This document shows positions 33,266 through 45,490 of a stretch of 64,000 bases of DNA, one piece after another. The notes below the pieces were generated by a model. It worked only from the letters and a program-made list of their open reading frames with translations, was not told the origin of the DNA and searched no databases. This DNA comes from Henricia sp. BOLD:AAB3569 (Eukaryota; Echinodermata; Asteroidea; Spinulosida; Echinasteridae). Both the position numbers and the translations under genes were made by a program. Each line of letters opens with the position of its first letter. Position 1 is the first letter of the stretch. The DNA is taken from the NCBI GenBank assembly GCA_037783545.1, contig JBBELK010000824.1:1-64000 (forward strand). The letters are read 5' to 3'.

Positions 33266-36200
33266 CTGCTCTCACGCAAACCGTGGCTGTCTGTACACAC
33301 CTCTTTGGGGTACTCCTGAGTTGTGCGCATGCTCAGTCATTCGGACTGTCGTTAACGCACCGCAGTTTGGCTCGGCAATTTGGTCAAAGTGTGGTCCAAA
33401 CGTCGGCAAATTTGGAGGTCGAAAAATGTTCCGACGAACTTCAAATTTTGCATGCCCTAAACTCTCTATATTGCGCACTTGTCATAAAAAAATTGACAGA
33501 CTTTCGCCGGGAAATGGCAGAGAAATTTCAAAGTTTAGAAAAAACTGGGTTCAGGCTTCCTGACTGCTCTCACGCAAATCGTGGCTGTCTGTACACACCT
33601 CTTTGGGGTACTCCTGAGTTGTGCGCATGCTCAGTCATTCGGACTGTCGTTAACGCACCGCAGTTTGGCTCGGCAATTTGGTCAAAGTGTGGTCCAAACG
33701 TCGGCAAATTTGGAGGTCGAAAAATGTTCCGACGAACTTCAAATTTTGCATGCCCTAAACTCTCTATATTGCGCACTTGTCATAAAAAAATGACAGACTT
33801 TCGCCGGGAAATGGCAGAGAAATTTCAAAGTTTAGAAAAAAACTGGGTTGAGGCTTCCTGACTGCTCTCACGCAAACCGTGGCTGTCTGTACACACCTCT
33901 TTGGGGTACTCCTGAGTTGTGCGCATGCTCAGTCATTCGGACTGTCGTTAACGCACCGCAGTTTGGCTCGGCAATTTGGTCAAAGTGTGGTCCAAACGTC
34001 GGCAAATTTGGAGGTCGAAAAATGTTCCGACGAACTTCAAATTTTGCATGCCCTAAACTCTCTATATTGCGCACTTGTCATAAAAAATTGACAGACTTTC
34101 GCCGGGAAATGGCAGAGAAATTTCAAAGTTTAGAAAAAAATGGGTTGAGGCTTCCTGACTGCTCTCACGCAAACCGTGGCTGTCTGTACACACCTCTTTG
34201 GGGTACTCCTGAGTTGTGCGCATGCTCAGTCATTCGGACTGTCGTTAACGCACCGCAGTTTGGCTCGGCAATTTGGTCAAAGTGTGGTCCAAACGTCGGC
34301 AAATTTGGAGGTCGAAAAATGTTCCGACGAACTTCAAATTTTGCATGCCCTAAACTCTCTATATTGCGCACTTGTCATAAAAAATTGACAGACTTTCGCC
34401 GGGAAATGGCAGAGAAATTTCAAAGTTTAGAAAAAACTGGGTTGAGGCTTCCTGACTGCTCTCACGCAAACCATGGCTGTCTGTACACACCTCTTTGGGG
34501 TACTCCTGAGTTGTGCGCATGCTCAGTCATTCGGACTGTCGTTAACGCACCGCAGTTTGGCTCGGCAATTTGGTCAAAGTGTGGTCCAAACGTCGGCAAA
34601 TTTGGAGGTCGAAAAATGTTCCGACGAACTTCAAATTTTGCATGCCCTAAACTCTCTATATTGCGCACTTGTCATAAAAAAGTGACAGACTTTCGCCGGG
34701 AAATGGCAGAGAAATTTCAAAGTTTAGAAAAAACTGGGTTGAGGCTTCCTGACTGCTCTCACGCAAACCGTGGCTGTCTGTACACACCTCTTTGGGGTAC
34801 TCCTGAGTTGTGCGCATGCTCAGTCATTCGGACTGTCGTTAACGCACCGCAGTTTGGCTCGGCAATTTGGTCAAAGTGTGGTCCAAACGTCGGCAAATTT
34901 GGAGGTCGAAAAATGTTCCGACGAACTTCAAATTTTGCATGCCCTAAACTCTCTATATTGCGCACTTGTCATAACAAATTGACAGACTTTCGCCGGGAAA
35001 TGGCAGAGAAATTTCAAAGTTTAGAAAAAACTGGGTTGAGGCTTCCTGACTGCTCTCACGCAAACCGTGGCTGTCTGTACACACCTCTTTGGGGTACTCC
35101 TGAGTTGTGCGCATGCTCAGTCATTCGGACTGTCGTTAACGCACCGCAGTTTGGCTCGGCAATTTGGTCAAAGTGTGGTCCAAACGTCGGCAAATTTGGA
35201 GGTCGAAAAATGTTCCGACGAACTTCAAATTTGGCATGCCCTAAACTCTCTATATTGCGCACTTGTCATAAAAAATTGACAGACTTTCGCCGGGAAATGG
35301 CAGAGAAATTTCAAAGTTTAGAAAAAAACTGGGTTGAGGCTTCCTGACTGCTCTCACGCAAACCGTGGCTGTCTGTACACACCTCTTTGGGGTACTCCTG
35401 AGTTGTGCGCATGCTCAGTCATTCGGACTGTCGTTAACGCACCGCAGTTTGGCTCGGCAATTTGGTCAAAGTGTGGTCCAAACGTCGGCAAATTTGGAGG
35501 TCGAAAAATGTTCCGACGAACTTCAAATTTTGCATGCCCTAAACTCTCTATATTGCGCACTTGTCATAAAAAAATTGACAGACTTTCGCCGGGAAATGGC
35601 AGAGAAATTTCAAAGTTTAGAAAAAAACTGGGTTCAGGCTTCCTGACTGCTCTCACGCAAATCGTGGCTGTCTGTACACACCTCTTTGGGGTACTCCTGA
35701 GTTGTGCGCATGCTCAGTCATTCGGACTGTCGTTAACGCACCGCAGTTTGGCTCGGCAATTTGGTCAAAGTGTGGTCCAAACGTCGGCAAATTTGGAGGT
35801 CGAAAAATGTTCCGACGAACTTCAAATTTTGCATGCCCTAAACTCTCTATATTGCGCACTTGTCATAAAAAAATGACAGACTTTCGCCGGGAAATGGCAG
35901 AGAAATTTCAAAGTTTAGAAAAAACTGGGTTGAGGCTTCCTGACTGCTCTCACGCAAACCGTGGCTGTCTGTACACACCTCTTTGGGGTACTCCTGAGTT
36001 GTGCGCATGCTCAGTCATTCGGACTGTCGTTAACGCACCGCAGTTTGGCTCGGCAATTTGGTCAAAGTGTGGTCCAAACGTCGGCAAATTTGGAGGTCGA
36101 AAAATGTTCCGACGAACTTCAAATTTTGCATGCCCTAAACTCTCTATATTGCGCACTTGTCATAAAAAATTGACAGACTTTCGCCGGGAAATGGCAGAGA

Positions 36201-39200
36201 AATTTCAAAGTTTAGAAAAAAATGGGTTGAGGCTTCCTGACTGCTCTCACGCAAACCGTGGCTGTCTGTACACACCTCTTTGGGGTACTCCTGAGTTGTG
36301 CGCATGCTCAGTCATTCGGACTGTCGTTAACGCACCGCAGTTTGGCTCGGCAATTTGGTCAAAGTGTGGTCCAAACGTCGGCAAATTTGGAGGTCGAAAA
36401 ATGTTCCGACGAACTTCAAATTTTGCATGCCCTAAACTCTCTATATTGCGCACTTGTCATAAAAAATTGACAGACTTTCGCCGGGAAATGGCAGAGAAAT
36501 TTCAAAGTTTAGAAAAAACTGGGTTGAGGCTTCCTGACTGCTCTCACGCAAACCGTGGCTGTCTGTACACACCTCTTTGGGGTACTCCTGAGTTGTGCGC
36601 ATGCTCAGTCATTCGGACTGTCGTTAACGCACCGCAGTTTGGCTCGGCAATTTGGTCAAAGTGTGGTCCAAACGTCGGCAAATTTGGAGGTCGAAAAATG
36701 TTCCGACGAACTTCAAATTTTGCATGCCCTAAACTCTCTATATTGCGCACTTGTCATAAAAAAGTGACAGACTTTCGCCGGGAAATGGCAGAGAAATTTC
36801 AAAGTTTAGAAAAAACTGGGTTGAGGCTTCCTGACTGCTCTCACGCAAACCGTGGCTGTCTGTACACACCTCTTTGGGGTACTCCTGAGTTGTGCGCATG
36901 CTCAGTCATTCGGACTGTCGTTAACGCACCGCAGTTTGGCTCGGCAATTTGGTCAAAGTGTGGTCCAAACGTCGGCAAATTTGGAGGTCGAAAAATGTTC
37001 CGACGAACTTCAAATTTTGCATGCCCTAAACTCTCTATATTGCGCACTTGTCATAACAAATTGACAGACTTTCGCCGGGAAATGGCAGAGAAATTTCAAA
37101 GTTTAGAAAAAACTGGGTTGAGGCTTCCTGACTGCTCTCACGCAAACCGTGGCTGTCTGTACACACCTCTTTGGGGTACTCCTGAGTTGTGCGCATGCTC
37201 AGTCATTCGGACTGTCGTTAACGCACCGCAGTTTGGCTCGGCAATTTGGTCAAAGTGTGGTCCAAACGTCGGCAAATTTGGAGGTCGAAAAATGTTCCGA
37301 CGAACTTCAAATTTTGCATGCCCTAAACTCTCTATATTGCGCACTTGTCATAAAAAATTGACAGACTTTCGCCGGGAAATGGCAGAGAAATTTCAAAGTT
37401 TAGAAAAAAACTGGGTTGAGGCTTCCTGACTGCTTCACGCAAACCGTGGCTGTCTGTACACACCTCTTTGGGGTACTCCTGAGTTGTGCGCATGCTCAGT
37501 CATTCGGACTGTCGTTAACGCACCGCAGTTTGGCTCGGCAATTTGGTCAAAGTGTGGTCCAAACGTCGGCAAATTTGGAGGTCGAAAAATGTTCCGACGA
37601 ACTTCAAATTTTGCATGCCCTAAACTCTCTATATTGCGCACTTGTCATAAAAAAATTGACAGACTTTCGCCGGGAAATGGCAGAGAAATTTCAAAGTTTA
37701 GAAAAAAACTGGGTTCAGGCTTCCTGACTGCTCTCACGCAAATCGTGGCTGTCTGTACACACCTCTTTGGGGTACTCCTGAGTTGTGCGCATGCTCAGTC
37801 ATTCGGACTGTCGTTAACGCACCGCAGTTTGGCTCGGCAATTTGGTCAAAGTGTGGTCCAAACGTCGGCAAATTTGGAGGTCGAAAAATGTTCCGACGAA
37901 CTTCAAATTTTGCATGCCCTAAACTCTCTATATTGCGCACTTGTCATAAAAAATTGACAGACTTTCGCCGGGAAATGGCAGAGAAATTTCAAAGTTTAGA
38001 AAAAACTGGGTTGAGGCTTCCTGACTGCTCTCACGCAAACCGTGGCTGTCTGTACACACCTCTTTGGGGTACTCCTGAGTTGTGCGCATGCTCAGTCATT
38101 CGGACTGTCGTTAACGCACCGCAGTTTGGCTCGGCAATTTGGTCAAAGTGTGGTCCAAACGTCGGCAAATTTGGAGGTCGAAAAATGTTCCGACGAACTT
38201 CAAATTTTGCATGCCCTAAACTCTCTATATTGCGCACTTGTCATAAAAAAGTGACAGACTTTCGCCGGGAAATGGCAGAGAAATTTCAAAGTTTAGAAAA
38301 AACTGGGTTGAGGCTTCCTGACTGCTCTCACGCAAACCGTGGCTGTCTGTACACACCTCTTTGGGGTACTCCTGAGTTGTGCGCATGCTCAGTCATTCGG
38401 ACTGTCGTTAACGCACCGCAGTTTGGCTCGGCAATTTGGTCAAAGTGTGGTCCAAACGTCGGCAAATTTGGAGGTCGAAAAATGTTCCGACGAACTTCAA
38501 ATTTTGCATGCCCTAAACTCTCTATATTGCGCACTTGTCATAACAAATTGACAGACTTTCGCCGGGAAATGGCAGAGAAATTTCAAAGTTTAGAAAAAAC
38601 TGGGTTGAGGCTTCCTGACTGCTCTCACGCAAACCGTGGCTGTCTGTACACACCTCTTTGGGGTACTCCTGAGTTGTGCGCATGCTCAGTCATTCGGACT
38701 GTCGTTAACGCACCGCAGTTTGGCTCGGCAATTTGGTCAAAGTGTGGTCCAAACGTCGGCAAATTTGGAGGTCGAAAAATGTTCCGACGAACTTCAAATT
38801 TTGCATGCCCTAAACTCTCTATATTGCGCACTTGTCATAAAAAATTGACAGACTTTCGCCGGGAAATGGCAGAGAAATTTCAAAGTTTAGAAAAAAACTG
38901 GGTTGAGGCTTCCTGACTGCTCTCACGCAAACCGTGGCTGTCTGTACACACCTCTTTGGGGTACTCCTGAGTTGTGCGCATGCTCAGTCATTCGGACTGT
39001 CGTTAACGCACCGCAGTTTGGCTCGGCAATTTGGTCAAAGTGTGGTCCAAACGTCGGCAAATTTGGAGGTCGAAAAATGTTCCGACGAACTTCAAATTTT
39101 GCATGCCCTAAACTCTCTATATTGCGCACTTGTCATAAAAAAATTGACAGACTTTCGCCGGGAAATGGCAGAGAAATTTCAAAGTTTAGAAAAAAACTGG

Positions 39201-39445
39201 GTTCAGGCTTCCTGACTGCTCTCACGCAAATCGTGGCTGTCTGTACACACCTCTTTGGGGTACTCCTGAGTTGTGCGCATGCTCAGTCATTCGGACTGTC
39301 GTTAACGCACCGCAGTTTGGCTCGGCAATTTGGTCAAAGTGTGGTCCAAACGTCGGCAAATTTGGAGGTCGAAAAATGTTCCGACGAACTTCAAATTTTG
39401 CATGCCCTAAACTCTCTATATTGCGCACTTGTCATAAAAAATTGA
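33252..39445. repeat. Higher-order repeat series with 7-7-5 monomer spacing
   Basis: Copies start near 33252, 35334, 37416 and 38903, at offsets of 2082, 2082 and 1487 bp. Each begins with an extra A before TTGACAG, then GGGTTCAGGC and AAATCGTGG. The 7-mers continue with AAAAAAATGACAG, GAAAAAAATGGG, AAAAAAGTGACAG and TCATAACAAATTG. The 5-mer lacks the two monomers carrying AAAAAAATGACAG and GAAAAAAATGGG. The third copy starts with a 2-bp loss, GACTGCTTCACGC near 37428. Nearly all monomers are the CTCACGC class. Confidence 0.9.
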
Positions 39446-40214
39446 CAGACTTTCGCCGGGAAATGGCAGAGAAATTTCAAAGTTTAGAAAAAACTGGGTT
39501 GAGGCTTCCTGACTGCTCTCACGCAAACCGTGGCTGTCTGTACACACCTCTTTGGGGTACTCCTGAGTTGTGCGCATGCTCAGTCATTCGGACTGTCGTT
39601 AACGCACCGCAGTTTGGCTCGGCAATTTGGTCAAAGTGTGGTCCAAACGTCGGAAAATTTGGAGGTCGAAAAATGTTCCGACGAACTTCAAATTTTGCAT
39701 GCCCTAAACTCTCTATATTGCGCACTTGTCATAAAAAATTGACAGACTTTCGCCGGGAAATGGCAGAGAAATTTCAAAGTTTAGAAAAAACTGGGTTGAG
39801 GCTTCCTGACTGCTCTCACGCAAACCGTGGCTGTCTGTACACACCTCTTTGGGGTACTCCTGAGTTGTGCGCATGCTCAGTCATTCGGACTGTCGTTAAC
39901 GCACCGCAGTTTGGCTCGGCAATTTGGTCAAAGTGTGGTCCAAACGTCGGCAAATTTGGAGGTCGAAAAATGTTCCGACGAACTTCAAATTTTGCATGCC
40001 CTAAACTCTCTATATTGCGCACTTGTCATAAAAAATTGACAGACTTTCGCCGGGAAATGGCAGAGAAATTTCAAAGTTTAGAAAAAACTGGGTTGAGGCT
40101 TCCTGACTGCTCTTACGCAAACCGTGGCTGTCTGTACACACCTCTTTGGGGTACTCCTGAGTTGTGCGCATGCTCAGTCATTCGGACTGTCGTTAACGCA
40201 CCGCAGTTTGGCTC

Positions 40215-40511
40215 GGCAATTTGGTCAAAGTGTGGTCCAAACGTCGGCAAATTTGGAGGTCGAAAAATGTTCCGACGAACTTCAAATTTTGCATGCCCTA
40301 AACTCTCTATATTGCGCACTTGTCATAAAAAATTGACAGACTTTCGCCGGGAAATGGCAGAGAAATTTCAAAGTTTAGAAAAAACTGGGTTGAGGCTTCC
40401 TGACTGCTCTCACGCAAACCGTGGCTGTCTGTACACACCTCTTTGGGGTACTCCTGAGTTGTGCGCATGCTCAGTCATTCGGACTGTCGTTAACGCACCG
40501 CAGTTTGGCTC
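40215..40511 (+). repeat. Representative consensus monomer (297 bp)
   Basis: This copy carries the commonest base at every site I checked (CTCACGC class). GC is 138/297 (46.5%). It has 16 CpG sites counting the junction with the next unit, close to that expected from base composition. Landmarks in order: GGCAATTTGG (start), GGCAAATTTGG about 30 bp later (a possible relic internal repeat), GTTCCGACGAAC, a first GCATGC, an A6 run before TTGACAG, TTTCGCCGGGAAA, a second A6 run before CTGGG, CACGCAAACCGTGG, TGTACA, TGCGCATGC with a second GCATGC, and GTTAAC. One forward frame has no stop through the whole unit, so it stays open from unit to unit. Confidence 0.93.
40247..40292. other. Dyad-symmetric segment of the monomer (present in most copies)
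   Basis: GCAAATTTG (40247-40255) and CAAATTTTGC (40283-40292) are inverted repeats with a one-base bulge, 27 nt apart. Between them GTTC and GAAC flank CGAC (40269-40280), giving a second small stem. The inner stem is not centred in the outer one (13 nt on one side, 2 nt on the other). It recurs with each monomer, for example at 33-78. Short dyads are common in centromeric satellites, but no function is shown here. Confidence 0.6.
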
Positions 40512-43065
40512 GGCAATTTGGTCAAAGTGTGGTCCAAACGTCGGCAAATTTGGAGGTCGAAAAATGTTCCGACGAACTTCAAATTTTGCATGCCCTAAAC
40601 TCTCTATATTGCGCACTTGTCATAAAAAATTGACAGACTTTCGCCGGGAAATGGCAGAGAAATTTCAAAGTTTAGAAAAAAACTGGGTTGAGGCTTCCTG
40701 ACTGCTCTCACGCAAACCGTGGCTGTCTGTACACACCTCTTTGGGGTACTCCTGAGTTGTGCGCATGCTCAGTCATTCGGACTGTCGTTAACGCACCGCA
40801 GTTTGGCTCGGCAATTTGGTCAAAGTGTGGTCCAAACGTCGGCAAATTTGGAGGTCGAAAAATGTTCCGACGAACTTCAAATTTTGCATGCCCTAAACTC
40901 TCTATAATGCGCACTTGTCATAAAAAATTGACAGACTTTCGCCGGGAAATGGCAGAGAAATTTCAAAGTTTAGAAAAAACTGGGTTGAGGCTTCCTGACT
41001 GCTCTCACGCAAACCGTGGCTGTCTGTACACACCTCTTTGGGGTACTCCTGAGTTGTGCGCATGCTCAGTCATTCGGACTGTCGTTAACGCACCGCAGTT
41101 TGGCTCGGCAATTTGGTCAAAGTGTGGTCCAAACGTCGGCAAATTTGGAGGTCGAAAAATGTTCCGACGAACTTCAAATTTTGCATGCCCTAAACTCTCT
41201 ATATTGCGCACTTGTCATAAAAAATTTACAGACTTTCGCCGGGAAATGGCAGAGAAATTTCAAAGTTTAGAAAAAACTGGGTTGAGGCTTCCTGACTGCT
41301 CTTACGCAAACCGTGGCTGTCTGTACACACCTCTTTGGGGTACTCCTGAGTTGTGCGCATGCTCAGTCATTCGGACTGTCGTTAACGCACCGCAGTTTGG
41401 CTCGGCAATTTGGTCTAAGTGTGGTCCAAACGTCGGCAAATTTGGAGGTCGAAAAATGTTCCGACGAACTTCAAATTTTGCATGCCCTAAACTCTCTATA
41501 TTGCGCACTTGTCATAAAAAATTGACAGACTTTCGCCGGGAAATGGCAGAGAAATTTCAAAGTTTAGAAAAAACTGGGTTGAGGCTTCCTGACTGCTCTC
41601 ACGCAAACCGTGGCTGTCTGTACACACCTCTTTGGGGTACTCCTGAGTTGTGCGCATGCTCAGTCATTCGGACTGTCGTTAACGCACCGCAGTTTGGCTC
41701 GGCAATTTGGTCAAAGTGTGGTCCAAACGTCGGCAAATTTGGAGGTCGAAAAATGTTCCGACGAACTTCAAATTTTGCATGCCCTAAACTCTCTATATTG
41801 CGCACTTGTCATAACAAATTGACAGACTTTCGCCGGGAAATGGCAGAGAAATTTCAAAGTTTAGAAAAAACTGGGTTGAGGCTTCCTGACTGCTCTCACG
41901 CAAACCGTGGCTGTCTGTACACACCTCTTTGGGGTACTCCTGAGTTGTGCGCATGCTCAGTCATTCGGACTGTCGTTAACGCACCGCAGTTTGGCTCGGC
42001 AATTTGGTCAAAGTGTGGTCCAAACGTCGGCAAATTTGGAGGTCGAAAAATGTTCCGACGAACTTCAAATTTTGCATGCCCTAAACTCTCTATATTGCGC
42101 ACTTGTCATAAAAAATTGACAGACTTTCGCCGGGAAATGGCAGAGAAATTTCAAAGTTTAGAAAAAACTGGGTTGAGGCTTCCTGACTGCTCTCACGCAA
42201 ACCGTGGCTGTCTGTACACACCTCTTTGGGGTACTCCTGAGTTGTGCGCATGCTCAGTCATTCGGACTGTCGTTAACGCACCGCAGTTTGGCTCGGCAAT
42301 TTGGTCAAAGTGTGGTCCAAACGTCGGCAAATTTGGAGGTCGAAAAATGTTCCGACGAACTTCAAATTTTGCATGCCCTAAACTCTCTATATTGCGCACT
42401 TGTCATAAAAAATTGACAGACTTTCGCCGGGAAATGGCAGAGAAATTTCAAAGTTTAGAAAAAAACTGGGTTGAGGCTTCCTGACTGCTCTCACGCAAAC
42501 CGTGGCTGTCTGTACACACCTCTTTGGGGTACTCCTGAGTTGTGCGCATGCTCAGTCATTCGGACTGTCGTTAACGCACCGCAGTTTGGCTCGGCAATTT
42601 GGTCAAAGTGTGGTCCAAACGTCGGCAAATTTGGAGGTCGAAAAATGTTCCGACGAACTTCAAATTTTGCATGCCCTAAACTCTCTATATTGCGCACTTG
42701 TCATAAAAAATTGACAGACTTTCGCCGGGAAATGGCAGAGAAATTTCAAAGTTTAGAAAAAACTGGGTTGAGGCTTCCTGACTGCTCTCACGCAAACCGT
42801 GGCTGTCTGTACACACCTCTTTGGGGTACTCCTGAGTTGTGCGCATGCTCAGTCATTCGGACTGTCGTTAACGCACCGCAGTTTGGCTCGGCAATTTGGT
42901 CAAAGTGTGGTCCAAACGTCGGCAAATTTGGAGGTCGAAAAATGTTCCGACGAACTTCAAATTTTGCATGCCCTAAACTCTCTATATTGCGCACTTGTCA
43001 TAAAAAATTGACAGACTTTCGCCGGGAAATGGCAGAGAAATTTCAAAGTTTAGAAAAAAACTGGG

Positions 43066-45490
43066 TTGAGGCTTCCTGACTGCTCTCGCGCAAACCGTGG
43101 CTGTCTGTACACACCTCTTTGGGGTACTCCTGAGTTGTGCGCATGCTCAGTCATTCGGACTGTCGTTAACGCACCGCAGTTTGGCTCGGCAATTTGGTCA
43201 AAGTGTGGTCCAAACGTCGGCAAATTTGGAGGTCAAAAAATGTTCCGACGAACTTCAAATTTGGCATGCCCTAAACTCTCTATATTGCGCACTTGTCATA
43301 AAAAATTGACAGACTTTCGCCGGGAAATGGCAGAGAAATTTCAAAGTTTAGAAAAAAACTGGGTTGAGGCTTCCTGACTGCTCTCACGCAAACCGTGGCT
43401 GTCTGTACACACCTCTTTGGGGTACTCCTGAGTTGTGCGCATGCTCAGTCATTCGGACTGTCGTTAACGCACCGCAGTTTGGCTCGGCAATTTGGTCAAA
43501 GTGTGGTCCAAACGTCGGCAAATTTGGAGGTCGAAAAATGTTCCGACGAACTTCAAATTTGGCATGCCCTAAACTCTCTATATTGCGCACTTGTCATAAC
43601 AAATTGACAGACTTTCGCCGGGAAATGGCAGAGAAATTTCAAAGTTTAGAAAAAAACTGGGTTGAGGCTTCCTGACTGCTCTCACGCAAACCGTGGCTGT
43701 CTGTACACACCTCTTTGGGGTACTCCTGAGTTGTGCGCATGCTCAGTCATTCGGACTGTTGTTAACGCACCGCAGTTTGGCTCGGCAATTTGGTCAAAGT
43801 GTGGTCCAAACGTCGGCAAATTTGGAGGTCGAAAAATGTTCCGACGAACTTCAAATTTTGCATGCCCTAAACTCTCTATATTGCGCACTTGTCATACAAA
43901 ATTGACAGACTTTCGCCGGGAAATGGCAGAGAAATTTCAAAGTTTAGAAAAAACTGGGTTGAGGCTTCCTGACTGCTCTCGCGCAAACCGTGGCTGTCTG
44001 TACACACCTCTTTGGGGTACTCCTGAGTTGTGCGCATGCTCAGTCATTCGGACTGTCGTTAACGCACCGCAGTTTGGCTCGGCAATTTGGTCAAAGTGTG
44101 GTCCAAACGTCGGCAAATTTGGAGGTCGAAAAATGTTCCGACGAACTTCAAATTTTGCATGCCCTAAACTCTCTATATTGCGCACTTGTTATAAAAAATT
44201 GACAGACTTTCGCCGGGAAATGGCAGAGAAATTTCAAAGTTTAGAAAAAACTGGGTTGAGGCTTCCTGACTGCTCTCACGCAAACCGTGGCTGTCTGTAC
44301 ACACCTCTTTGGGGTACTCCTGAGTTGTGCGCATGCCTAGTCATTCGGACTGTCGTTAACGCACCGCAGTTTGGCTCGGCAATTTGGTCAAAGTGTGGTC
44401 CAAACGTCGGCAAATTTGGAGGTCGAAAAATGTTCCGACGAACTTCAAATTTTGCATGCCCTAAACTCTCTATATTGCGCACTTGTCATACAAAATTGAC
44501 AGACTTTCGCCGGGAAATGGCAGAGAAATTTCAAAGTTTAGAAAAAACTGGGTTGAGGCTTCCTGACTGCTCTCGCGCAAACCGTGGCTGTCTGTACACA
44601 CCTCTTTGGGTTACTCCTGAGTTGTGCGCATGCTCAGTCATTCGGACTGTCGTTAACGCACCGCAGTTTGGCTCGGCAATTTGGTCAAAGTGTGGTCCAA
44701 ACGTCGGCAAATTTGGAGGTCGAAAAATGTTCCGACGAACTTCAAATTTTGCATGCCCTAAACTCTCTATATTGCGCACTTGTCATAAAAAATTGACAGA
44801 CTTTCGCCGGGAAATGGCAGAGAAATTTCAAAGTTTAGAAAAAACTGGGTTGAGGATTCCTGACTGCTCTCACGCAAACCGTGGCTGTCTGTACACACCT
44901 CTTTGGGGTACTCATGAGTTGTGCGCATGCTCAGTCATTCGGACTGTCGTTAACGCACCGCAGTTTGGCTCGGCAATTTGGTCAAAGTGTGGTCCAAACG
45001 TCGGCAAATTTGGAGGTCGAAAAATGTTCCGACGAACTTCAAATTTTGCATGCCCTAAACTCTCTATATTGCGCACTTGTCATAAAAAATTGACAGACTT
45101 TCGCCGGGAAATGGCAGAGAAATTTCAAAGTTTAGAAAAAACTGGGTTGAGGCTTCCTGACTGCTCTCGCGCAAACCGTGGCTGTCTGTACACACCTCTT
45201 TGGGGTACTCCTGAGTTGTGCGCATGCTCAGTCATTCGGACTGTCGTTAACGCACCGCAGTTTGGCTCGGCAATTTGGTCAAAGTGTGGTCCAAACGTCG
45301 GCAAATTTGGAGGTCGAAAAATGTTCCGACGAACTTCAAATTTTGCATGCCCTAAACTCTCTATATTGCGCACTTGTCATAAAAAATTGACAGACTTTCG
45401 CCGGGAAATGGCAGAGAAATTTCAAAGTTTAGAAACAAACTGGGTTGAGGCTTCCTGACTGCTCTCACGCAAACCGTGGCTGTCTGTACA
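43066..45490. repeat. Mixed monomers with AATTTGGCATG variants
   Basis: The first two monomers carry AATTTGGCATG (about 43260 and 43557), the first also GGTCAAAAAATG (43232). They and the one before are each frame-broken by an extra A before CTGGG. CTCGCGC and CTCACGC monomers then alternate, with ACTTGTTATAAAA near 44185. The GGTCAAAAAATG/TTGGCATG type reappears at 58.4-60.2 kb. Confidence 0.8.

Larger units (their letters stand above)
39446..43065. repeat. Near-consensus CTCACGC-class stretch with a 4-monomer echo
   Basis: Twelve monomers with very few differences from consensus. CTCTTACGC occurs at about 40111 and 41300, 1189 bp (4 monomers) apart. Private single changes include CGGAAAATTTGG (39652), CTATAATGCG (40905), AAATTTACAG (41224) and GGTCTAAG (41412). 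This is the most homogeneous part of the window. Confidence 0.85.
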
